Below are positions 33,901-46,900 of a DNA stretch of 64,000 nucleotides, in pieces. Position numbers and translations under genes: made by a program. The DNA is taken from contig CM036241.1 in assembly GCA_020698575.1 (NCBI GenBank), positions 10,582,416-10,646,415 on the forward strand. Reading direction: 5' to 3'. Source of the DNA: Bostrychus sinensis (Eukaryota > Chordata > Actinopteri > Gobiiformes > Eleotridae). Within the stretch, counting starts at the first letter, position 1; every line of letters starts with the position of its first letter. The notes below the pieces were generated by a model, which saw only the letters and a program-made list of their open reading frames with translations, did no database searches and was not told the DNA's origin.

Positions 33901-36900
33901 CCTGGATAAATAGAGAGGGTTACATCTGGGAGGACATAAAACATAAAAAAAACCTGCACCTAACTAAATATACAAGGATTATTTGATTCACTGTGGTGAC
34001 TCCTGAAGGAAGCAGCCAATAGAAATTGCTGTTCTGTTTCTAATAGTAGTAAATGATAAAATCCAGATGTTACTGAACCAAACTGTGCTGAACTGACTCA
34101 ACAAGGGCATAACTTTTACTACACTTTGTGCTCTAATGGTTTTCAAACTGTAGGACTGATGGTTCGCTCATTTTATCTAGTGGTACTTATAGAGTCTTTG
34201 AGATAAAATAAACTATTTAACATCAAAATGTAGTCAAGATTGTAAGTCTCTTTTTACTATGAGACTATATTTGACTAAACTTACTGCTAGGCATCAGGTG
34301 ACCCAAATTCGACTTGAATATCCATGTATTTGATCAGGAAAATAGAGAAATTTAAAGCAGCACAGCAAGATCGATAAAAGTCAACAATAAATCCCTTTCA
34401 TATAAACTGTATTTTATATTTTAAAGTTGGTATGCGTTGTGAAAAGTTTGATCCAAAATGCTGAACAGTATTTCTCCAAAGTAGTAATCACAATCAGCAT
34501 TTGACACTTTACCCAACACTTCTGTTTTCTTTTATTGGTTCATGGGGAGAGCTGAAGCGGGGCCTCCCTGTTTTTAAGTCCATTTCTGCTCTCACATGTA
34601 CAGTGGCAGCGGCAGCAGGCGTTAGTCAGAGCAGAACACACTGTCTGTCAGGCCCGGCGCGTTGCCATAGTGACGCTGTCTGCTGCTCTCAGGTGCTTCT
34701 GGGAAACTGTTCCTCGCCAAAAACCAGCCTGTCTGCACCTCCAGCCTCTGTGGAACGTTTGTTTTTTAACATTTCGGCGGTGGACTTGTTTGATCTCTGA
34801 AGCTTATAATTGTTGACCCCACTTTCCTTTGAGACTGTGTTAAAAAGATGGAATAAAAATGTCTTATATCTTAAACTAGTGCCAATAGTAGTGTCTGTTT
34901 TTGAAAGAGTCAGACTCAACAAGTATACCCACTAAAGTAGCAGTTCACCAAACAGTGACCCATAATGGCACAAAAAAATGATCTATATACTTAATTATGG
35001 GTCAGCAGAAAAAAGGTTTGTCACTTTACTGCAGGAGATGCTGCAAACTCACCACAGAGTTTATTTCTAAATATCTAGGATGTTATGTAGTTAATTGGTG
35101 TTCAGATATGATTCTCATTTTCATACTTTTAATGTTTCCACCAGGGTCCTGTAACCTGTGTTGCATTTTCCCGAACTGGAGACTACTTTGCTTCTGGGGG
35201 CAATGATGAACAGGTAATTACTTTTTGAAATTGTCTTTATAAGGATAGATTAGGTTTATCAATTTGTACTTCTTGCACAAAAACAAAAGAGGTGGTTAAC
35301 AAGTGTATATTGTATCAAAAATGTATATAAAAATTGACTGCTATATTATAACAAAATGACTTAAACGATACAAATATTTTACTGGCAATAATTAGATAAT
35401 ATAGATAAAAAATTATCTGAGGTGGTAGTTGGTGTGAAAAGGAGTGAAAAAGCATTGACGTCTGTGATTCATTTTCTGCAAAAACCCATCACTGGTTTTA
35501 TTTTCACTCTGCAGCTGCTGGTGTGGAAGACCAACTTTGACTGTGCTGAGTTTGGTGACAGCGTTGGGCAGCAACAGCGAAGCAGCTCTGGCACTCAAGT
35601 ATCGACTGCTCACATCGCACTCAATTCAGAGCCATTACTGCTAAAGAACCAGGTACATTCACACAGTAACGCTGCACAAATACAAGCATCATTCAGGTTG
35701 TATAATGCTATTCATTACAAATCTATAGTTCTCACACAATAACTTATGGTATTATCAGTATTGCAAAGAGCTACTTGTACATTTTATCTTTGCCTTTAAA
35801 AATATTTGATGGTGCGTACAAAAAAAGCAGTTTAACACTGGTTTAGACCTACATCAGTGATAATTAAATATTGATTTAGTACTAGCAAAAGTTAGTCCAG
35901 AGTCTTGTTCCTCTTTCTATACTCATTAACCACATTATTAGACGAGCCTCTTCTAACGCTTAAAATATCTAATCAACAATTGTTTCTCAACAAATGTTTT
36001 TCTGAAAGCTTTGCGGCTCTAAGCATCATGTGGTTTGTCTTGCACCGTCACTCCAACTCTTGTACTTTGGCCCCTGTAATTTTGCTGATTGAGGCACAGT
36101 TGAGAGAGTTAACATGGACTCACCAGAAACAGTAGGTACCTTATTTGTCAGCTTGAACAAATGGAGCGAGTAAAAGTAATTTGGTTGACTCATCTAAATA
36201 TGTGAAGTATCTGAAACCCTTTTCTTTCACTTTTGCTACCCCCACAACAACATGACGACCTGACCACTTATATCTGATTAAAAATATAAAACTCAATCAA
36301 TTTGCCACTGCCAATAATCAGTATATTACATCAAACTGTAGGTTAAGAGCTTACCTAAAGCATCTAGCTCAGTATTCAGCTTTAAACTGATCTCCTTCAA
36401 TGATCTCTTTGTAAAACATAGCACACAAATACTTTGCCAATATTTATCTGCATTTCACTTTGCTTCCTTTTTCTCAATTTTGCTTCTCTGTGTGTGAGCA
36501 GACATATCCAGAACTGGTTTAGCCACTTTCCAAGTAGGAGTTTCAGCCGCCATTGATTTAAATATTGACAAGCCAAGAATCTCAAACCCAATGGGACTTT
36601 CCATTTTTGAGATCCACTTCTCTGAGGCCATGCACTGCTACACATTCTCTTCTAGATCACTTTGTCCCCTGATAACTATGTCTTCCTTAAATTTTCTTCC
36701 TTCCTTGTGGCTTTTGCCATCTGACATTCCCACAGCCAATCATCTGCCTCGTAGGGTGCAGTGATTTGCAAATTGACTTGGCATAGGATTAACTCCGGAT
36801 GCCCTTCCTGACACATCTCTCTCCATTCGCCCTGGCATGGGACCAGTACAAAAAGTACAGTGGATTGTGCTTCCCTGGCTGACCTAACATTATCTTCCTA

Positions 36901-37890
36901 AAATACAAGAAACACTGCTTTTTTAACGAATTAGGTCTATCTTCAGACTCAATACAGTGATATTTTAGAGAAAATAATATTTAGCTAAATTAAGTGTGTG
37001 AAAAGCCGTTAAATTCTTCATTATAAACAGAAACAGGAACAGTTTGGATTTTGTAATTTATCTCATTAAGCAATGCAAAAAGATAAAAGACAATCTTTCT
37101 GACCTTACTAAGATGTTTGGTCTACATCAAAAAACAATTAGAAAAACAAGACAAAGGTCACTAACAACTTAAGCTGAACAAAAGCTGAGCTAAAAAGGGG
37201 AGAATAGTAATTACCAATGTTTAATTATTGAAAGCTCTTGTCCGCCGTCCTACACCTCATCGGCTGCTGCAGAGTGGAAAAGCAGTTCACATTTCACCCC
37301 TTTGACTTCTCCAGTGTTAGTTACATCAACAAGGACAAAGCCAAGGTCTTCCCAGGATCCGCTTTCACCCATTGACTTTTTTTTTTTTTTTTCTCTCTTT
37401 CAAGATCCACCCACGGCCACTTTAGATAACTCAATCATTACTGGGGAAAACTCATGGATTTAGAGCTATTTGTGAATGCTAAAAATGTATGTGTGGCTAT
37501 GTTAAAGTGAAGGGCAATGGTAAAGACATTGCTGACACAGACTGAGATAGACAGGAAAAAAGCTAAATGTATAAATTACAAAAAGCAGGAATTACAAAAA
37601 GCAAACAACACAAAAATACTGAAAAACAAAAACAAAGGAATTGCAAAGTATAAAAAATTCAAAAAGCAAAAACAAAAAACTTTTAACATTTAGTTTATTT
37701 TGTGAATAATTTTAAAATAGTTTATCACAAAATGCAAAAAACAAGTAGCAAAAGAAAGATTAACTGAGCAACGAAACTCTGAACAAGAACGATTGTGCAA
37801 AATGTAAAAACAAATTGCACACACAAAAGGTAGCAACAAAAATAAACTATTAACAATTTTGCAAACAAAATGTAAACACAAATTTGGAAA

Positions 37891-37922
<32 letters not shown>

Positions 37923-40900
37923 CAGAAAAAGATCACAAAACAAAAAACAAATTTAAAGCAAGCAAAAAATATAAATAAAATCACCAAACAAAACAAGAAA
38001 AAAAATCACATAACAAGAACATTTAAAAAATAAAACGGCTTTTTCACTTTTCATTGTTGAATTAACATGTAGGTTTAAATTAAAACCTATCACTCTCAAA
38101 AATAGTTTTACCAGTCTTTAAAGATAAGTGCAACTATTAATAGCTTCATTACTTTTAAAAGCATTAAGTACAAAGTGTTTGGCCTCTCTTACACATCTGC
38201 TAATGCCTCAGACGGACACTTAAGAGCTGTTTTTCTGATTCTGATAAGACGCCATTATTTCCTCCCACCGCTCTGATACTGAGTTGTAAATAGATTTTAA
38301 TAGCCTCTCCACTCAACAGGCGCTATCACAGACATGCTTTAGGGCCTAATTAGAAAATGGGCAGCCGAACCATGCCCAGAGATGATTAGCAATGTTTCAA
38401 AAATGTCTGTCTTCAAAATCTGCTTTCTGAAGGTTGTGTGCTAATGGAAAGGCAATAATTGATGAGTACTTGATAAAAATGTGATGTAACCCTAATATTT
38501 TCTTGGTTTTGTAACTCAAGACTTGCCTTTAAGTTTCCTACAGTGCGTTGTTGTTACCTGCTGTATCAAAGAATTTCATAGAGGTATCTTGTATAAAACC
38601 CTTCCAGAAGAAACTAAAGCCCTACTCTCTAGTTCAGGAGTAAATGCCCTATCCATGGAGCCACAAAAACCTGTTATCTTACAATGGTAAAGAATATACT
38701 ATAATGAGTTATTTGTTAATTTACAGGGTTTTAAAAAGTAAAAAAAAAATCTTAAATTTAAAAATCAGAATGTATCTTTTTTAATTTCAAGACACTCAGT
38801 TTTTTTTTGTTTTTTTTTACCAAGACCTAAATGTTTTGCGGCCCTCACTGTTTCGAATGGTAGCAATGAAATGGTCGGGCCGCATTTATGACATTTATGT
38901 GCTTTTTGTACACTGCATGCTTAAGAAATAAGTCTAAATTTTCTTAAACAATGGTCTTAAAAACGTCTGAAAACATCTTAAATTCAATCGGTTGAAGAGG
39001 AGAGGAGTCAGTATCTTTGGCATTATCTGACAATTGTTCAGAATACTTTAATAATGTTAATTTTGACCTTTACTGACCTGCCAATTTCAGCAATTACTTT
39101 TTGAGTTATGAGACTAACAATCCAACCAATGCCAGGAAAAACATCACCTAAAGTGGCAAGCAAGCAAAAGTATGCCCCTAAATGAGACCCGGCGTTACTC
39201 AACCTTAGAAGTCACAGAAATAGTTAGATAAGGTTGGACTGACTGCAATTCAACTGTCATTATGCCACAAAACACAATTTATTCATCATTACAACATGTA
39301 AAAGATAAGGAACCACACCAAACCTGCCTAAAGAGGACCATCTAAAACTCACAAACTGCGGGCAAGGAGTGCATTCATCAGAGAGGCAACAATAAGACCA
39401 AAGGTGCCCCTGAAAGATCTGCAGAGCTCCACAGCAGAGACTGTTGTATCTGTCCCAGGACCACTCTGAACCATACACTCCACAGAGCTGGGCTGTGTGA
39501 AGGAGTGGACATTGCTTGAAGGGACTGGGAAACTGCTCAGAACTGAAGGAATAAAGGATGGAGCTAAACACAGGACAATTTTTGAAGAAAACACCTCAAA
39601 CTGTGCTGTACAATGCATCCAACCTGAAGGAGCTTGAGCTGTTTTTAGATGAAGAATGAGCACAAATCCCAGTGATTTTATGAGGCAAGCTCATGAACAC
39701 TTATCCTAGAAAAGTTGGAGCTGAAAGTCCTTCAGAATGTGGTTCTACGGAGGACTGACATCATAGTCAACAGTCATATTTCTAACTTGCTTCACAATAA
39801 ATAGTTTTTTGCATTTTCATAGTTGTTGCCATGTGATGTAAAGTGACTGACAGAAAACTCTCAATAAACCATTTACATTCCAGGTTGTAAGGCAACAATA
39901 AATGAAAAATGCTAAGGGGGTACATATTTTTGCTTGCCACTGTAATTTATAGGCGCAATTACCGCTACATAAGGTAAAAGCTACATGCTAAAAGTTACTT
40001 GATTCTGATGTTATGATGGACAAGTACAGAACCATTGCTGACCACAAAAGTTTGTCAATGTAGTCTATCCATTAAAGATAATTAAGATGATTAACAAGCT
40101 GACTTTGGCTAATGAAAGTGACTACCAGATCTCAGTGTTTTTATTTTAAAAATCTATTTGTACAACCATTTTTCCAGCAATCAGTAATTTTTTGTTATTT
40201 AATAACCTGCTGTTCAGTGGTTTTAGTTTTATGCCTCATCAAAATCAATGAAAAGAGCAGCTCCTTTGGTAATCAAAATGTCCTCGCAGCCTCTTTGATT
40301 GCATCATTTGGAGGATGTATTTAAGAAATACAAGGCTCTACCCTGACTTCCATGTGCACTGTTCAAAAGGTTAGTCATGCCACGACGTGATTTACAGCTC
40401 TGATTGCTCAGTGGTTTTTGTACTGACATAACATTAAGATACAAGTAGTCCTTTGCAAAGTGGATAAAGCAGTTGTTTAAATTGAAATAAAATTACACTT
40501 TGCAATATGTTGTGTAGCCCTTTCTAAACGCTTAATTGTTTTTGTTTATTGTTGTCATTACTCAAGTCAATATACAGTGTGTTCATATCTGCTGAAATAT
40601 TCCAACATTTTAAACCTAAAAATGTATGTTGTAAAAATGTTAGCCAACTACATTGCGTGACCTATATCCCTGCGTTGTACTGAGAGCTTTACTTCCATAG
40701 TCGTTTGTAATCTTTATTTCAATAATCGTTTGTCAGATGTGACAGTTTCATTTAAACTAATGCTTCGAGCTGCACCTGGAAGTACCCACTTCCCAGATTT
40801 CCTCTTTCATGTATAATTTAGTCATTCATAATTTATTATTAATACAGACCCTTTCATCTCTTATACTGTGCTGGGAGTCTTACACACGTGTCGCCGGAGA

Positions 40901-43900
40901 GGAAGCACAGGGGGAAAAAATGTCACTATTTCCTCACTGCTCTCTCTGTAAGCATATTTAATAATAGGATTTGAAAAGTGGATATAATGTAAGTGACTTG
41001 TTCCACAAGACATTTACTTGGATATTTAATATTTTCACGCTGGACCACTGCACTGGTTTAAACCGGCATGGGAGTGTTGGGTCTCTGTATGTACTTTAAA
41101 TATGAAGTTGGGCTAAAACTTCAAAAATAGGTTGCCTCCTCCCTAGATTGCAGCAATTTGCTTATTTATTTTATTTATATTTCCATTGATGTTAGGCCTG
41201 ATGCCCTTTTCTGATGCAACTCTCTACTTTTATTTGTGCTTGGGACCACCACAAGAAGTACACTCACTTAACTTGTGACTCTCCGTGGTGTTATCTTACA
41301 GATCATCTCTATAAGTTGATTAAACAGTTTTCCTCAAATATAAGGAAACACATCCTCAGTTTAATACATTTTCTTTAGTTTATGTGGATAAATCTAATGT
41401 GTTGTTCGGAGGAAATGCCAAGTGGATTTGTACCAACAGGTGTAGCTAAAAGGTTTTTATTTTGGGAGATATATGTTGTTGAGTTGGAATAATAAACTTC
41501 AGGAATAGATATAATATGTTTACATCTGGGGTCGCCACAGCAAATCTGCCTCCTAATGTGCAGTTGTTTACATACTGTATTAATTTGGTATAGCTTTTTA
41601 TTTATTTATTCTTTTTTTTTTTTTTTCACATTTCTGACCCAGCAATCTCCATTTATCCGGGCTTGAGACCAGCACAAAGACTGCACTGGCTTGACCCTCT
41701 GTAGCTGTATTACCATGACAATATTAAAATAAAGATAATGAATTAGAGCAGTGTCAATAAACATCTATACACCACCTCATTAAAACCCCAGAACATTAAT
41801 ATTCCATAGCCTACATGAGTTAAAATGAATAAATTAATGTTAACGGCTCACAATAAAAGCATAAGTGCAAGTGCAAGTTTTTAAGGCATTAGGAAGACGG
41901 ACAGCGCTGGGATATGTACTTGTCTGGATTTTGGTAGTTTTAATTATTACGCTATCTGTCATTCAGCTGTCATGGGTCATATGTTACTAAAATATTCATG
42001 AGTTATTACAGATTACATGTTTTCTGTTATTATGCAGCCCTAATTGAGACATCATGATGGTGTGACTCTGGAAGCAGCCTTTGAGCTAAGCACAGATCTC
42101 TTTCTGCAACCGTTTCAGTGTGCTACAATAATACATGTGTGTGTTTGTGTGTGTGTGCCAACCAGCGCTGACAAGCACATCAGCCGTCTCTGATCACATC
42201 CTCCATAATCCCCCCACCACCACCACCACCAACACCACACTCCCCCACCTCACCCCACCCCCCCACAGCCCCTCCTCCTGACTCCAGCCTCACATCTGGG
42301 ACTCTCTGCCGCTCACGTGTGCCGACAGACGAGCTGCACACTCTTCACAGCTCAGCACACATACACTGCACTGCACGAGCGGGCGAGGATGTGAAGAGAA
42401 ACTGCAGTAGCTCAAGCATCCTGTTATTTAGCTAGCTTTCCTGTTATTTTTATGCAATTAATAGATTTTGCGCGAAACCTATATCACGCCACAATAAACT
42501 TTCTGTGTCCTGATTAAAAACGATAAATAAGGGGCACATTTTTTTAAATCTATTTTTCGCTTCTTGATTTATTTGATAGAATAAAGTAAAAAGACAGGAA
42601 ATGTGGAGAAAGACATGGAGCAAACCTATGGTCCTCTGGTATGTGGGATGTGCTCTACAAGGTGAGGCACCTGGACACCCAAAGAAGGGACCAAAATTCA
42701 CATTTAATGCTGGATGAGCCCAAAACTCTAACTTTCCCAAAAACAGCTTGAACTTACTCACATAATACTAATACAGTACATCAAGCTGAAGTGGTTAGAG
42801 GTTTTAATTTTTTTATGGACGCCATTTATTCAATGTTTACAAACCGCAAAACCGCTAATGACAAGGTCCCTTATCTGAAAGCACATTGTTTATGAGTATA
42901 TAACTCAGAGGGTCCCAAGACAGTGTACTCTGTGACGTTCCAAGCCCGGATAAATGAAAAGAGTTATGTCAAGAAGGGCATCCGGCATAAAATCCAGGGC
43001 CGAAAGAAAGGGTGATTTATTTGATGTTATTCACTTTTCGCAAAGACCAACAGCCAATGGGAGCAACCCTTACTTGAGAGTGCATTGTATAGGAGCATGT
43101 GATTGGCTTTCCTCTTCTCTTCTGATTCATTTATACGGGCTTGGGACTGGCACAAGGAGTACACAGACCCCTTGTGACTTGATATTTTTACAGATCATTC
43201 CTATTAGATGATTAAACAGTTTTACTCGAATACAAGAAAGCAATAACCTCTGTTTAATTCAGAGTTCTTTTAGATGTTTTGTGGATAAATCTAATGGAGT
43301 GTTCAGATAAAATGGCAAGTGGTTTTGTACCAACAGCTGTAGATGATTGCTTTTGACAGCCAGGGACAAAGCGAGCAGGAGCAGGCAGGGGGTGTGACAA
43401 GGCAGCGTATAGAGAAGATACCGATGAAGTAAAAGAAGCCTCATGGTCTAATGGAGCGAGAGATCATTGTCAACGAGCAGGGAGGTGGAGGAGATGGAGA
43501 AAAGTGTGGAGCAGTGATTGTCAATCTTTTCACAACGAGTACCACCTTCAAAGTAACATCTTTAATTAACAAAAGGAGCGTTACTAAATAAGGACAAAAA
43601 CAGAGACTAAACCGAAAATACAACCAGGGCTCAACTAGGACTGAAATTGGACCAAACCAGGACTGGACTAAAACAGGATGTAACCAGGAATAAACCAGAT
43701 CTAAACAGGGTCTAAAATCTGAACTTAATCAGGACTAAAACCTGGACTAAACCAAGACTGTAATTGGACTAATTCAGCACATAACCATAACTAAACCAAG
43801 TCTTAACCAGATTATAATCAGGACTAAACCAATTCAATTAAAATTTTCAGTTTTATTTATATAGCCTATTATCACAACAACAGTTGCCTCAAAGGGTAAA

Positions 43901-46900
43901 CAGTTAATCAAACAAACACACAATCAGACATAACACGCAATCAAACACAGGACATCCCTGTCCTCCTAAAAACCCAGCTGTGGGAAAAAAGAAACCTTAT
44001 GGAGACCCCATTGGAGGCGAGATCCTCTCCCAGGACAGACAGGCAAAGTGTGTTTAGGGCTGTTAAATAAAGTCCATTAGTTTATCCATAGTATTATAGT
44101 TCAAGTCTGTAAAGACGCAGCAGGTGAAGAGGGCTTCATCCAGACAAGGGAATGGGGTGAGTTAGTGGTCTTGGAAGTCCATAGGAGGTGAGGTTGAGGG
44201 CCCACAGGTTGGGACAGGCGCACAGATGGGGAGTAAACTAGAACACAGCCAGGAGTAAACATGACTAAATCAGGTCTAAACGAAGACTAAACTGTGGTAC
44301 GATTTAGATTTAATACCCAACCAGAGCTGGACTAAAACAGGTACTCACTCCTGAGTACCACCAGGGGTAGCCTGTGAACCACCTGTGGTCCCTTTACCAC
44401 AGTTTGAGAACCACTGGTCTAGAGACAACAAAAACAACATGGGGAGAAAAATAAGTCTTCTAAGTTGCTTCCAATAATGAGTTTGACTAGATACAGATTA
44501 GAAATAAGAGGAAAGAGAGCTGTAAGTGGCATTAGTGAATGGTTGAATGCACTCCACTTGTAAGCTATAGCCTTGTCCACCAGCGTAAATCAGAGCCAAT
44601 GTACTTCACAGCCTTCATTCATCACAAAGCAGTACAAGCAGTTTTAATTAATTAAATGCTTCACTGCAATTAAGACTGGGCTACGGATGCCAGTGTACTC
44701 GCTGTATATTTTCTTCTTGTTATATACTGACATGCACATTTCTATATAATTCAATTACAACCCTACATCCAAAAACTGGGACACTCTGTAAAAAGTTAAT
44801 AAAACTAAATGTGTGTGTGATTTGCAAATCTCATTTAACAATATATTTTTCAAAACAGAATATTAACAACATATCAGGTGTTGAAACTAAAACACCATTT
44901 CATGAACATTAATTGCTCATTATGAATTTCATGGCAGCAACACGTCTCAAATAAGTTGAGATAGGTTCAACAAAAGGCAGGAAAAGTAAGCCAACAAAAA
45001 ACAGCTGGAGCGGCTTTTTTTTTGTTTGTTTGTACTTTTCGGCTGCTCCCTTTATGGGTCACCAGATGTTCTTCCTGTCTGTAAAAACAATTTGTCATTG
45101 AGATGGCCATTTTTTTTATATTTTTGCCAATAAATTGTTCAATATTTTGAAACAGAAAAATATAAAGCCCTACAGTTTTGCTCTGTTCTGCATCATGTCA
45201 GCATTTATTTGTTCCAAATTTCATAACTCTGTGACTCTGTATGCAACTGTAGCACTACTTTTCACATACTCACAAATTTCCCTCTGAGGCTTGTCCCAAA
45301 AAAAGTGTTTTTTGGGGTCCTGGGAGCAAATGGGCCAAGTTACGGACCTATTACTTTTAGCGATTTTTGTTGCCCTTGTTCCAGGTTAATTGAGGTGTGT
45401 TGCTGCCAAATATCTGTTCTGTTGTAAACAAATTATGGTTTTATGAGATTTACAGATCTTTGCATTTTGTTTTATTTACATTTTACACAGTGTCCCAACC
45501 GTTTTGTAACCGGGTTTGTAAAAGGGCGGTAGTGAATGACAGTAAGTGGGTACAGAGGAAGGATTTGAAGCTGGTGGTCAGCTGTTTCTGTGTGGTAAAC
45601 ATGATAAATGGTTTTGTATGCAGTTTGCAGCCTGTATTTGATAGATCACACTGTCAGGACAGAAGTTTAATTTGAGCCTGAGGAAATTTTCCACTGTTGG
45701 TTTTTCCACTCCAGGTGATGCATCAGGAGGATGGTAGAGTTGTGTGTGTACTTCATCTGCTTCAGGTATGAGGTGTTGGCGGTTTCAACAGATGTGCTGA
45801 AACAATACATTGCTGCTTAGTACACCAGTGTAAAAAATGTGAGTGTAAAAATGTTTGATCTTGTATGTGTTTGGTAGGTTGTGGTTATGCAAGTAAGTCT
45901 AGTAAAATTACATTGGCACACTTGATTAAAATATACAGTAGATCTTTTCACAAGTGACACCATCACAACTGCTGCTTGTAAATTTTGAAAAGAATTAGTG
46001 ATCTTTCTATTTTATTTTGATGAGGGATTAAAACAGTAAAGACAATAAAACTGTATGACAAACAGAGAAAAACGCAACAATGGAACTGCAAAAGATATTA
46101 TGGCAAAAAAAAAATCATGATTTAGCATCTTGGCTTTAACTACAAGGTATTTTAATATAGCTATAACTTGCCCACCATAAGGATTTCTAGTCCTTATTGT
46201 TTGTTGATGTTCATAGATAACAAGTGCGATTTCCATGCATTAGAATACTCCAATCATAATCTGAATATGAGCATATTCAGAATAAGATACTGTCGTGTAA
46301 ACACAGTTTTAGAATTACCTTAATTAGATTAAGGTCATATTCAGAATAAGCCTTAATCAGAGTAAGACACCTAGAGTATTCTTATTCACATTGTTGCATA
46401 GAAACACCTTAATCGGATTATTGCTTATTCTCACATTTTTGGCCAAAGTTACTGGTGGCTTCATGACTGACAAAAACTTTCTTAATACAAGAGAAAACGA
46501 GCAAAGTGCCATTATTCTTCACAAAACAAGCTAGCGGTTTTTAGCAACAGCTGTTTCCGGTTTTAGATGCGGCGGGCTCTCACTTCGTAAAACAAACATT
46601 GTTTTGTGTTTTTTTTTTTTTTTTACATTATATTGGCACACGTCAAACTAATGATGTTATATAGTGAATTGTTAAAATGTAGGGTAAATACAGTAGCTTT
46701 ACCTCCAGCCTCTGACCGCTGCACTGCAGAATTTACTCTCGTCCTAATATTAAATACTGACAACGCAGCAATCTTTTAACTATCTGCTATAAATACATTT
46801 TATAACTGGTATGGAAACACAACATATAAAACTCTAACCAGCTTAATCAGAATATGCTTTTAACATGTGTAAATAGGAATATTCCAGATCCAGTAGCTCA

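Larger units (their letters stand above)
29265..35144. other. poc1a intron 7, transposon-rich
   Basis: Holds a SINE (30554), a hAT-type MITE inside an L2 tail (31661), an older repeat (32388) and a pogo-like MITE (32579). I see no exon. GTTGCCATAGTGAC at about 34662 resembles an X-box but sits in an intron. Confidence 0.7.
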
